From positions 186,001-250,000 of the forward strand of contig NZ_JXDB01000009.1 in the NCBI RefSeq assembly GCF_001281265.1: DNA of 64,000 bases. The letters run 5' to 3'. Positions 17,625 through 24,524 of this stretch are shown one piece after another. How positions within the stretch are numbered: the stretch's first letter is position 1; each line of letters begins with the position of its first letter. The position numbers and the translations under genes are program-made. The notes beneath the pieces were generated by a model. That model saw only the letters and a program-made list of their open reading frames with translations, did no database searches and was not told the DNA's origin. This DNA comes from Apilactobacillus kunkeei DSM 12361 = ATCC 700308. Lineage in GTDB: Bacteria; Bacillota; Bacilli; Lactobacillales; Lactobacillaceae.

Positions 17625-18194
17625 CTATTTGACCGTTTTAATAACACGAGCTGGATTACCTACAATGACCACATTGTCGCCAAATGATTTGGTAACAACT
17701 GATCCAGCACCAACGACAACATTTTCACCCAATGTAACACCGGGCAATACAGTCACATGTCCTCCTAGCCAGCAATTATCACCGATGGTAATTGATTTTC
17801 CCATTTCCACATCGGCCTTTCTTTGGTCTGGATCAAGTGGATGTACCGGTGTATACAATCCAACGTCTGGACCAAAGTAACAATGATCTCCAATTGTGAT
17901 TGGGCATGTGTCCAACAATGTTAAGTGGTAGTTAGCATAAAAGTCGTCTCCGACATGGATGTTGTATCCATAGTCGAATTGAACTCCTGTTTCAATCCAT
18001 AGATTCTTACCACTATTGCCAAGTAACTTGGCTAGTCGTTGGTTTTGTTCTTTATTATTTGATAGTGAATTAATGGCGCTTAACTCTTTTCTAACAACAC
18101 TACGTCTTTGTTGCAACTCTTCGTCGTATTGTTGATAGGGTTCTCCTGCCGTCATTTTTTCACGTTCTGTTTTCATATTTTTGCCAGCTTTCAT
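17625..18194 (-). CDS. Sugar O-acetyltransferase (maltose/galactoside acetyltransferase type)
   Basis: 189 aa. It has the N-terminal MAA signature EREKMTAGEPYQ and a left-handed beta-helix of hexapeptide repeats (IGDHCYFGPDV, IGDNCWLGGHV, LGENVVVGAGS). It transfers acetyl from acetyl-CoA to a sugar. The catalytic His is expected in LYTPVHPLD. The start at 18194 and an internal Met (18176) are both without a clear Shine-Dalgarno. The second gives the length usual for the family. It lies between the RNase H gene and the BCCT promoter. Confidence 0.88.
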   Translation of the reverse strand: MKAGKNMKTEREKMTAGEPYQQYDEELQQRRSVVRKELSAINSLSNNKEQNQRLAKLLGNSGKNLWIETGVQFDYGYNIHVGDDFYANYHLTLLDTCPITIGDHCYFGPDVGLYTPVHPLDPDQRKADVEMGKSITIGDNCWLGGHVTVLPGVTLGENVVVGAGSVVTKSFGDNVVIVGNPARVIKTVK

Positions 18195-18226
18195 AACTTA
18201 TTCAATGATTATTGTATCATATGAAA

Positions 18227-19597
18227 TTATTTATCAAAAAAACCTAAATCACGAAGGCTCTTCTCGATGTCAGATACAGATTTATCCTTGTCGATGTATT
18301 CCTTGGCCTTTTCGGGTTGTTTTGGCTTGGGCTTTGGTTCTGCCACCTTTTGCTTAGGTTTTAGTTGTTCTGCTAAGTCAGGATTAATTTTTCTAATCTC
18401 ATCGTCTAACAACTGTTGAACAGTAGTAATTGCTTTATCATTATTATCAAAATTAGAATTCACAAATTTGATGGTTTTAAACTCTTCTAAGACCTCGGCC
18501 AATTGTTTGATCTCTTCAACATTGGTAATGACTTCACCGTTAAAACTTTGCCAATCATGAGTCTTGGCGTACGCTAGCTTGCCATCGTTTATGGTTTGTG
18601 AAATGTACAAGGAAGGTGTAATCACCTCGACTCGTTTTGAGTTTAAATCCATTTCCACTAACTTTTTTAAGCCATTGATAACTGATAACAATTGCATCTT
18701 GGAATTATTGATGCCCTTCATTCCACCGCTATTGGATGTTATTTCGTCATCAAAGTCGATGCAATAAGCCCAGACAGATGGACCGTTTGAATCGACGTAT
18801 TGATTCAAACCAGAGACATTAATATGCTTACCATGTGCAAATAATTTAACTACTTTCTGCGGTTCTTCTGTTTTGTTTTTTTCGTCTTCAAATGTCGAGT
18901 GAACAATTGTATTCTTTGGTTGATTTAATTTCATACCATCCATTGTATCGTTCAAAAGTTTATCAACAAAATTGTTTCCAGAGTTATCAGCATGCCCCTT
19001 AGTCCATTTAAAATTTAAGTGCTTAAATTGTCCTAGTAGTGCGGATAGTTGCATGAATTCATTTTTGTTTTTGATAATTGTTCCATCGCTTTTCTTCCAT
19101 CCACGACGACGCCATGAGTTTAGCCATCCCTTAGTAATTGAATCTAAGACGTACTTGGAGTCCAATATAGCGTTAATAGACTCGTTTTGCCATCCCTGGT
19201 CTATGATATACTGCAAGGCGTTAACTAGCCCTAAGACTTCCATTTTATTGTTTGTAGCACCGAATTCACCATCAGAAGCATAATGTTTCTTACCGTCTTT
19301 GATAATTAGATATGCCCAGGCGGCCTTGTCATCATCCTTAACGTGTTGCCCAAGCTTGTTTCCGTGGTTTCTAGAACCACCGTCACTATATAGTGTAATT
19401 AATCCACTCTTGGTTATCTTAGGCGCTATATTTTTGGCAGGTTGACTTAATCCCATGTAGGCATTAGCTTCTGATTTGGTCTTAAAACTTTTATATTCGG
19501 CGCCGGGAAAACCGTTAACCTGGTTCTTACATTCGTCCCAAGTGCTATAGATACCTGGCTTTTTTCCTTTTCTTACTGCATAAAATTTACTAGCCAT
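18227..19597 (-). CDS. Viroplasmin-RNase H protein with a second, degenerate RNase H domain
   Basis: 456 aa. Residues 1-50 form a caulimovirus-viroplasmin/RNase H1 N-domain (KFYAVRKGKKPGIYSTW), which binds RNA-DNA hybrids. Residues about 65-220 are an RNase HI domain with the catalytic set D72 (YSDGG), E120 (NKMEVL), D146 (ILDSKYV) and D212. Residues about 248-400 look like a second RNase H fold (VKLFAHGKHINV, NNSKMQLLSV, EVITPSLYI). In it the acidic residues are replaced by His, Gln and Thr, so it should be inactive. A Pro/Lys-rich linker precedes a short C-terminal helix. It removes RNA from hybrids in the cytosol. Confidence 0.85.
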   Translation of the reverse strand: MASKFYAVRKGKKPGIYSTWDECKNQVNGFPGAEYKSFKTKSEANAYMGLSQPAKNIAPKITKSGLITLYSDGGSRNHGNKLGQHVKDDDKAAWAYLIIKDGKKHYASDGEFGATNNKMEVLGLVNALQYIIDQGWQNESINAILDSKYVLDSITKGWLNSWRRRGWKKSDGTIIKNKNEFMQLSALLGQFKHLNFKWTKGHADNSGNNFVDKLLNDTMDGMKLNQPKNTIVHSTFEDEKNKTEEPQKVVKLFAHGKHINVSGLNQYVDSNGPSVWAYCIDFDDEITSNSGGMKGINNSKMQLLSVINGLKKLVEMDLNSKRVEVITPSLYISQTINDGKLAYAKTHDWQSFNGEVITNVEEIKQLAEVLEEFKTIKFVNSNFDNNDKAITTVQQLLDDEIRKINPDLAEQLKPKQKVAEPKPKPKQPEKAKEYIDKDKSVSDIEKSLRDLGFFDK

Positions 19598-19616
19598 CTT
19601 TTTCTCCTTTTATGTA

Positions 19617-19644
19617 CAAAAAAAGACCCAGAAAATCTGAGTCC
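19617..19644 (-). terminator. Terminator after the 40-aa protein gene
   Basis: Minus-strand GACTCAGA/TCTGGGTC stem followed by seven T. It separates the small gene from the RNase H gene. Confidence 0.8.
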
Positions 19645-19650
19645 AAAAGA

Positions 19651-19773
19651 TTATTTAGCAGGCTTTGACTTCAAGAATTTTTGTAAGTCAGCAACTTCTC
19701 TTTGTTTCTTGTTACGCTTGTTGTTGTTGATTGGACGACGTCCTTGAACACCATTTGGATGACAAATTCTCAC
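19651..19773 (-). CDS. 40-aa basic protein, unknown
   Basis: A short frame from GTG (19773) with GGAAGGGG 8 bp upstream. The product starts MRICHPNGVQGRRPINNN and ends in SKPAK. It is rich in Asn, Lys and Arg, with no hydrophobic segment. It has its own terminator and, upstream on the same strand, a TATAAT (about 19815-19820). This makes a complete small transcription unit rather than a chance frame. I do not recognise the family. The basic composition would suit RNA or ribosome binding, but that is a guess. Confidence 0.65.
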   Translation of the reverse strand: MRICHPNGVQGRRPINNNKRNKKQREVADLQKFLKSKPAK

Positions 19774-19879
19774 TAGAGACACCCCTTCCTGTTAACTATA
19801 AATTAATTAGTACCATTATAATATAAAGACGGTACCTAACGCAAATTAGAATTATTCACTCATTATTATATCGATATTG

Positions 19880-19907
19880 TTTACAATTTACAAGTTTGTG
19901 TTAGAAT
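19880..19907 (+). promoter_or_regulatory. Promoter of the pyridoxal/HMP kinase gene
   Basis: TTTACA (19880-19885), 16 bp, TAGAAT (19902-19907), about 30 bp before the start codon. Confidence 0.6.
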
Positions 19908-19940
19908 AACTTCAATTTAATAATAAGAGGTGGCAATTTT

Positions 19941-20741
19941 ATGACAAATGATTTTCCCCAAGTTTTAACCATTGCGGGTTCAGATAGTGATGGAAGTGCA
20001 GGAATGCAAGCCGATTTACATACTTTCTTTATGCACCATACTTACGGAGCTTCCGTAATTACAGCGTGTGTTGCAGGTAACTCATTTGGTATTCATGACA
20101 GTGTCTCTATGCCAGTTTCATTCATCAACCAAGAATTCAAAGACTTAGCTGATGATTTTAAGATTTTAGCATCAAAAACAGGAATGTTAGCTGATGCCGA
20201 ACTTATTCGTACCGTAGTTGAAAACTACAAAAAATACGATTTTGGACCATTAGTCGTAGATCCTGTAATCATGACTAAACATGGTGCTATGTTACTTGAA
20301 CAAGCCGCATACGACACTTTAAAGGAAGAATTAATTCCTTTAGCTACAGTCTTGACACCTAATTTCTACGAAGCTCAAAAGTTAGCTGATATGGAAATTA
20401 ACTCAGATGAAGACACCAAGGTTGCCGCCAAAAAGCTTCGTGACTTAGGCGCTAAAAACGTTATTATTAAAGGAAAACACGTCGCTGGTGAAACAGACGT
20501 CGTTAAGGATTATGTCCTATTAGAATCCGGAGAGGACTTCTGGATTGAAGGACCTTACTATCATACAGAACATAAGAATGGTACTGGTGATTCTCTATCA
20601 GCAGCCATTACATCTGAAATTGCTAAAGGCACTTCCATCGCCGATGCTATCAGAATTGCTGACGAATATGTCGACAAAGCAATCAAGAATGAAATTTCAG
20701 TTGCTCACAAATTTGGTCCAATTAACCACTGGGCAAAATAA
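19941..20741 (+). CDS. ThiD/PdxK family kinase (pyridoxal or HMP kinase)
   Basis: 266 aa, ribokinase fold of the ThiD type. It has the N-terminal LTIAGSDSDGSAGMQADLHTF, VVDPVIMTKHG, and the anion-hole/catalytic segment NGTGDSLSAAI (about 213-223). ThiD enzymes usually have Cys where this protein has the Asp of GTGDS, so a pyridoxal/pyridoxamine kinase role is more likely than hydroxymethylpyrimidine phosphate kinase. No thi genes are nearby. GAGGTGG precedes the ATG. It is a single gene with its own promoter and terminator. Confidence 0.85.
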   Translation: MTNDFPQVLTIAGSDSDGSAGMQADLHTFFMHHTYGASVITACVAGNSFGIHDSVSMPVSFINQEFKDLADDFKILASKTGMLADAELIRTVVENYKKYDFGPLVVDPVIMTKHGAMLLEQAAYDTLKEELIPLATVLTPNFYEAQKLADMEINSDEDTKVAAKKLRDLGAKNVIIKGKHVAGETDVVKDYVLLESGEDFWIEGPYYHTEHKNGTGDSLSAAITSEIAKGTSIADAIRIADEYVDKAIKNEISVAHKFGPINHWAK

Positions 20742-20742
20742 T

Positions 20743-20774
20743 GAAAAAGACTCGCATAGGCGAGTCTTTTTTTA
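20743..20774. terminator. Bidirectional terminator
   Basis: AAAAAGACTCGC/GCGAGTCTTTTT with an ATAG loop, between the kinase gene and the convergent 59-aa gene. Confidence 0.9.
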
Positions 20775-20954
20775 TTACCACTTATCCGGGCTCCACATTC
20801 TACCGTCCAATTCGTCTTGGGCCTGTTGGAGTCTTTTTTGCTGCTCTTTGTTAATATCTTTAATGCCATCTAAAAAGGATAATAATTTAAAACTAGTTTC
20901 ATCTTTTTTTAGTTCTTCGATTTGTTGTTCCAACCATTCGTTTTGACTAGCCAT
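20775..20954 (-). CDS. 59-aa coupled small protein, unknown
   Basis: It starts at an ATG that overlaps the stop of the oxidoreductase gene upstream by 1 bp (TAATG). The product begins MASQNEWLEQQIEEL, is strongly charged and predicted helical, and ends in WSPDKW. Stop-start coupling, a terminator immediately after, and heptad-like Leu/Ile spacing support a real gene. It may be a partner of the FMN oxidoreductase, but nothing in the sequence shows a function. Confidence 0.7.
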   Translation of the reverse strand: MASQNEWLEQQIEELKKDETSFKLLSFLDGIKDINKEQQKRLQQAQDELDGRMWSPDKW

Positions 20955-21658
20955 TATTCATCATCCTCCTTCTTGATTAAATCAATTTCCCACTTTAATT
21001 CGTCCAATTGATCGTAGTTGGATTGAAGATAATCAATTAAGATATCCATCCTGGATTGCTTATCCTCGTCCAAGGATTCCTTTAAAGCGGTTAGTTGGTA
21101 GATGTACCATTTTTGTAAACTGGTAAAGCTATCGAAGTTATCGTTGGTTAAATAACTACGGTAATCAATTAAAAGCTTTTGTTTTTGCGCATCGGTCATG
21201 TACGCAAACTGTGAAATCACAAAAGGTTTCAAAAATTTCATTTGACCACGTTGAGCGATTGCTTGATATGGTTTCAATAATTCAGAGATACTAAATCCTT
21301 CCCTACCGCCAACTTGGTAGTCCTTGATTGGATCACCTAGTGTGGTGATGATGCCCATTTCTTTTCCCTTCAATGCACCCTCTTGTTCGTGAGCAATGAA
21401 GTTCTTGGTAAAGACATCATCTTCATATTTCTTCATCAATGCTGGTGCACTGTACCAATACATTGGAAATTGAAATAAAATACGATCGTATTGTGCTAAT
21501 CTTTGTTGTTCTTGTTCTTTATCAAAAATAAAATTAGTTTGAACTTTATCTAAAACGACCCAATCCACATTTTCAATATCAGACTGACACTGTTTTAAGA
21601 ATGCTTCGGTCATTGAATTATCATATTCAGGATGTGATACTAACACCAAAGTTTTCAT
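20954..21658 (-). CDS. NAD(P)H-dependent FMN oxidoreductase (flavodoxin-fold, MdaB/KefF type)
   Basis: 234 aa. It opens LVLVSHPEYDNSMTEAFL, the FMN-binding loop of the flavodoxin_2 family. The FPMYWYSAPALMKKYEDDVF segment holds the flavin and dimer contacts, and ITTLGDP follows. It is a cytosolic quinone/azo reductase-like flavoprotein with unknown natural substrate. The C-terminal third (residues 170-234) is an acidic helical extension longer than typical. It is translationally coupled to the 59-aa gene downstream. Confidence 0.85.
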   Translation of the reverse strand: MKTLVLVSHPEYDNSMTEAFLKQCQSDIENVDWVVLDKVQTNFIFDKEQEQQRLAQYDRILFQFPMYWYSAPALMKKYEDDVFTKNFIAHEQEGALKGKEMGIITTLGDPIKDYQVGGREGFSISELLKPYQAIAQRGQMKFLKPFVISQFAYMTDAQKQKLLIDYRSYLTNDNFDSFTSLQKWYIYQLTALKESLDEDKQSRMDILIDYLQSNYDQLDELKWEIDLIKKEDDE

Positions 21659-21908
21659 ATTCGTTCCCTCGTTTCTTTAATAACACTATTTTAAATGATT
21701 TAGACCTAAATTTACACTATAACGAATTTACGCACATTAATCATTAAAGAAATATAATTGTTCGTATATTTTGAAATTGTTTTTTTAAGTTTTTTTCGTC
21801 ATTTTTTAAGATTCGAACAAATTATATTCCCAAAAAACTCTTTCATATCAATGGTTTGGACATGATTTCTATTATTAAAAATAAATAAAATTATTATTCT
21901 GATATTAG
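21659..21908. other. AT-rich intergenic region, no gene seen
   Basis: Divergent spacer between the oxidoreductase gene and cspA. It holds long A/T runs and no convincing reading frame. A weak TATAGT lies on the minus strand near 21715, probably for the oxidoreductase. Confidence 0.5.
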
Positions 21909-22069
21909 TTGACATCACCCCATATTTCGGGTATATTATTACCAATGTGTTACATAGTTTCGATTGTTAAGGTTACTTGTTTTATAGTTTTATGAAATGA
22001 CCCCTTGATTCAGGCTTTTGATACATTAAGATTTTATAACGCACGATATGTGCAAGGAGGTTTCATATT
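21909..22069 (+). promoter_or_regulatory. cspA promoter and long cold-shock 5' leader
   Basis: TTGACA (21909-21914), 17 bp, TATATT (21932-21937). This is followed by an untranslated leader of about 125 nt ending in AAGGAGG. Long structured leaders are typical of cold-shock mRNAs, where they control stability and translation at low temperature. Confidence 0.8.
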
Positions 22070-22267
22070 ATGAAACAAGGTACTGTTAAATGGTTCAACG
22101 CTGATAAAGGTTACGGTTTTATCACTACTGAAGACGGTGACGTATTCGTTCACTTCTCAGCTATCAACAAAGAAGGTTTCAAGACTCTAGAAGAAGGCGA
22201 AAAGGTTACATTGGACGTTGAAGACGGCGACCGTGGACCACAAGCTGCTAACGTTACTCCTGCATAA
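22070..22267 (+). CDS. cspA: Cold shock protein CspA family
   Basis: 65 aa, a single cold-shock domain. It has RNP1 (KGYGFIT) and RNP2 (VFVHFSAI), with the opening [13 protein letters not shown]. It binds single-stranded nucleic acid and melts RNA structure. AAGGAGG lies at ideal distance. It has a strong consensus promoter and terminator, consistent with high expression. Confidence 0.95.
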   Translation: MKQGTVKWFNADKGYGFITTEDGDVFVHFSAINKEGFKTLEEGEKVTLDVEDGDRGPQAANVTPA

Positions 22268-22308
22268 GGATAACCTCTTAGTTAACTTTTAGTTTAAAAA
22301 GAGATCAA

Positions 22309-22336
22309 AAACACCCGAGATTTTCTCGGGTGTTTT
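22309..22336 (+). terminator. Terminator of cspA
   Basis: ACACCCGAGA/TCTCGGGTGT hairpin with TTT loop and seven T. Confidence 0.92.
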
Positions 22337-22351
22337 TTTATTATCCAAAAT

Positions 22352-22385
22352 AAAAAAGCTCCCTATCTTTATTGATAAGAAGCTA
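22352..22385 (-). terminator. Terminator of the TetR gene at 22383
   Basis: Minus-strand AGCTTCTTATC/GATAGGGAGCT hairpin followed by TTTTTT. It begins at the stop codon. Confidence 0.8.
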
Positions 22386-22907
22386 ATTAATCTTAAAATG
22401 CATGTACTTAGATACGAAGATTACCAATGATTGAATAGGTTCCTTCATTCCATCCTCAGTCCAAGTAATAATAATTTCTGTTAGTCCTCCAGCAATCAAT
22501 GAAACTAACATCTTGGAAGATTCTTCCCTAGTTTCCAAAACATTTTCATCAATTAAATCGGAAATATAGTATTTTAGTCGTTCTAATAAGATCATGGATA
22601 AATCATTTTTCATAATCATTTCCATCATATCTTGATCTTCTTTAACAAGTTCAAAAAAGATGGTGGCGATATCGGTTAGATTATGTGACTGACTTGACGC
22701 TAAACGCTGTATAAACGTGGTAAATGAGCTATCAAATCTGTAAATAATGATATCTTTTTTATTATGAAAATTTCGATAATACGTCATTCGTGAAACATCA
22801 GCTTGTGCACAGATATCTTTCACATTAATTTCATCAAATGGCGTGGTCTTAAGTAGTTCGAACATTCCATTAACAATTTTATTCTTTGTTGCAAATTTAT
22901 CTCTCAT
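22383..22907 (-). CDS. TetR/AcrR family transcriptional regulator
   Basis: 174 aa. The N-terminal helix-turn-helix is clear: INVKDICAQADVSRMTYYRNFHNKKDII. The C-terminal domain resembles the TetR_C_8 (DhaS-like) type. A GTG 15 bp upstream is in frame, but ATG 22907 has GAGG 9 bp before it. It is divergent from the 77-aa protein gene. An imperfect GTATAT palindrome lies directly in front of its start, so autoregulation is likely. Target genes are unknown. It has its own terminator. Confidence 0.85.
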   Translation of the reverse strand: MRDKFATKNKIVNGMFELLKTTPFDEINVKDICAQADVSRMTYYRNFHNKKDIIIYRFDSSFTTFIQRLASSQSHNLTDIATIFFELVKEDQDMMEMIMKNDLSMILLERLKYYISDLIDENVLETREESSKMLVSLIAGGLTEIIITWTEDGMKEPIQSLVIFVSKYMHFKIN

Positions 22908-22926
22908 AAACTTTTGCCTCACTTCA

Positions 22927-22946
22927 GTATATTTATGAATATATAC
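22927..22946. promoter_or_regulatory. Candidate TetR operator palindrome
   Basis: Imperfect inverted repeat GTATATTTAT/GAATATATAC, 20 bp upstream of the TetR start, in the size range of TetR operators. Confidence 0.4.
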
Positions 22947-23033
22947 GAAATTGGGTTTAAATGCAAGTTAAGTCAATTTTCTTTACTTCAAATAAAAACC
23001 CGAGTCATAATTTTTAACAAATAAAAATATAAG

Positions 23034-23048
23034 AATTACAATGTAATT
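23034..23048. promoter_or_regulatory. Palindrome upstream of the 77-aa gene
   Basis: Perfect AATTACA-A-TGTAATT, 30 bp before the start of the 77-aa gene. It could be an operator. Confidence 0.4.
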
Positions 23049-23077
23049 GAGCTTTAAAAATAAGGAGGAAATTTATT

Positions 23078-23311
23078 ATGGCAATGACTGCTGAACAAAA
23101 AGTAAACGATAGAGAAAGAGTATTAGACACACCAATGAACAAGGAATTCGATTGGTCAGAAGATACAACCCCTGTTCGTGACGCTTTATGGAATCACTAC
23201 ATGGAAGAAGATGGCAAGGACACCATGGCTACTGAAGCTAAGATGCATCCTTACCTAGACATGTCTAATGATGAAGTAGCAGCAAACGCTGAAAAAACTC
23301 TAAAAAAGTAA
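23078..23311 (+). CDS. 77-aa acidic protein, unknown
   Basis: It starts [15 protein letters not shown] after AAGGAGGAAA. The product is hydrophilic and acidic, with a Trp-containing centre ([19 protein letters not shown]) and a helical C-terminus. It has no signal and no membrane segment. It is divergent from a TetR gene with palindromes between, and followed by a terminator. I do not recognise a family. Its strong ribosome site and isolation suggest a well-translated small protein, possibly stress-related, but that is inference only. Confidence 0.7.
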   Translation: MAMTAEQKVNDRERVLDTPMNKEFDWSEDTTPVRDALWNHYMEEDGKDTMATEAKMHPYLDMSNDEVAANAEKTLKK

Positions 23312-23388
23312 GCATTTGCTATTAATTTCGACGCTTAACAAAGCTCAACTTACTTATTAATAAGCTCAACTGGTTATGACAACGCCAC

Positions 23389-23421
23389 AAAAAAGACTTG
23401 ATGCTAATCAAGTCTTTTTTT
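23389..23421. terminator. Bidirectional terminator
   Basis: AAAAGACTTGA/TCAAGTCTTTT with T-runs both ways, between the 77-aa gene and the convergent 103-aa gene, whose stop codon lies in the loop. Confidence 0.88.
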
Positions 23422-23715
23422 AGCTTCATTTAATTGTTCATCACTTAGAAATTCATTTGTAAATCTTTGCAACGGTGTAAATTCATGACGATCCTTGAAC
23501 TTAACCGGTTCATAATCGACAACTGCCACTAACATATTATTTTCTGTCAGAAATAATTGACCGACACACTTGAATTTACCCTTAGTATGCTTCCCTGTCC
23601 GCCAATCGTGCAGCTTGAAATCACATTTGTCATCCTTTTTAATTATATATTGGCCCGATTGGTCTTCATCAACTACAACACCAATATATCGATTTACTTC
23701 ATATTTACCCTTCAT
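23404..23715 (-). CDS. 103-aa conserved-looking protein, unknown
   Basis: ATG 23715 follows AAAGGTG. An upstream GTG in frame overlaps that site and is not preferred. The product is beta-rich in its first 75 residues (YIGVVVDEDQSGQYIIKKDD, GQLFLTENNMLVAVVDYEP) with a helical C-terminal tail. It has no signal or transmembrane segment. I cannot assign a family. The fold pattern would suit a small OB or SH3-like barrel. It is a single gene, convergent with the 77-aa gene. Confidence 0.65.
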   Translation of the reverse strand: MKGKYEVNRYIGVVVDEDQSGQYIIKKDDKCDFKLHDWRTGKHTKGKFKCVGQLFLTENNMLVAVVDYEPVKFKDRHEFTPLQRFTNEFLSDEQLNEAKKRLD

Positions 23716-23794
23716 ATCAATCACCTTTCTTATACTTTACCATAACTGACGTAATATATGTGATATCATTAAATAGTTGAATTTACTTTAGGAG

Positions 23795-24490
23795 ATGATC
23801 GTTATTCGATCTGTTAATAAATTAAAAACGAGAATTATAGCATTAATCTTTGGATTGTTATTAAATGCTTTTGGAAACGCACTTACAATTGTATCAGGAT
23901 GTGGTTCAGGTATCTGGACCGCCGCATGTGTGAACATTCATCAATTGTTTGGTGTCGACGTTGGTATTATGATTTTCACCTTTGGAATCATCAATGCTTT
24001 AACCAACCAAATTTTGATTAAACGCATTGATATTTTACGTTTTGTTGAAGAATTAATTTTTATCATTTTCTTCAGTTCATTCATTCAAATATTTACCAAC
24101 TACTTTGAATCGCTTGGTTGGAATAATCTATCACTATACATTAGGGTGCCAATGGCATTAATCGGTGTCTGTTGCTTCTGTACAGCCATCTCACTATATC
24201 AACGTGCAAATATCTTCATGCATCCAAATGATGATACAACCAACATCCTTCGTTTTGATTATTTAAATGGTAGTGCAATTAAATCACAATTGTTAGATTT
24301 TGCTCCACCTATTACAATCATTTTAATCTGTGCGATTTTCTTGCATCGCATCTACTCAGTAAGCATCGGGACACTGTTCTCAATCGCATTTAATGGTATC
24401 TTGATTCAAACCGCAGATAAGTATGTTTTTCCATCCCTTAAGCATAACGAAAACATTAATACCCAAATTCAGAAACATTTAAAAAAATAA
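23795..24490 (+). CDS. YczE/YyaS-like integral membrane protein
   Basis: 231 aa with about five or six membrane spans. It opens with the YczE-type first span (GLLLNAFGNALTIVSGCGSGIWTA). It is related to the protein at 30112-31035. Function is unknown for the family. The ATG at 23795 directly abuts AGGAG with no spacer. The next canonical start in frame is far inside the protein, while an ATT codon at 23804 sits 9 bp after the site. The true start is therefore open. It ends at a bidirectional terminator. Confidence 0.78.
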   Translation: MIVIRSVNKLKTRIIALIFGLLLNAFGNALTIVSGCGSGIWTAACVNIHQLFGVDVGIMIFTFGIINALTNQILIKRIDILRFVEELIFIIFFSSFIQIFTNYFESLGWNNLSLYIRVPMALIGVCCFCTAISLYQRANIFMHPNDDTTNILRFDYLNGSAIKSQLLDFAPPITIILICAIFLHRIYSVSIGTLFSIAFNGILIQTADKYVFPSLKHNENINTQIQKHLKK

Positions 24491-24491
24491 A

Positions 24492-24524
24492 AAGAAGCGT
24501 TTCATTATGAAACGTTTCTTTTTT
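24492..24524. terminator. Bidirectional terminator
   Basis: GAAGCGTTTCA/TGAAACGTTTC hairpin with flanking A/T runs. The convergent minus-strand gene ends inside it. Confidence 0.88.

Noticed and set aside
23341-23371. Direct repeat AAGCTCAACT (two copies 21 bp apart)
   Set aside because: Only two short copies with no further units. It is not a CRISPR or iteron array.
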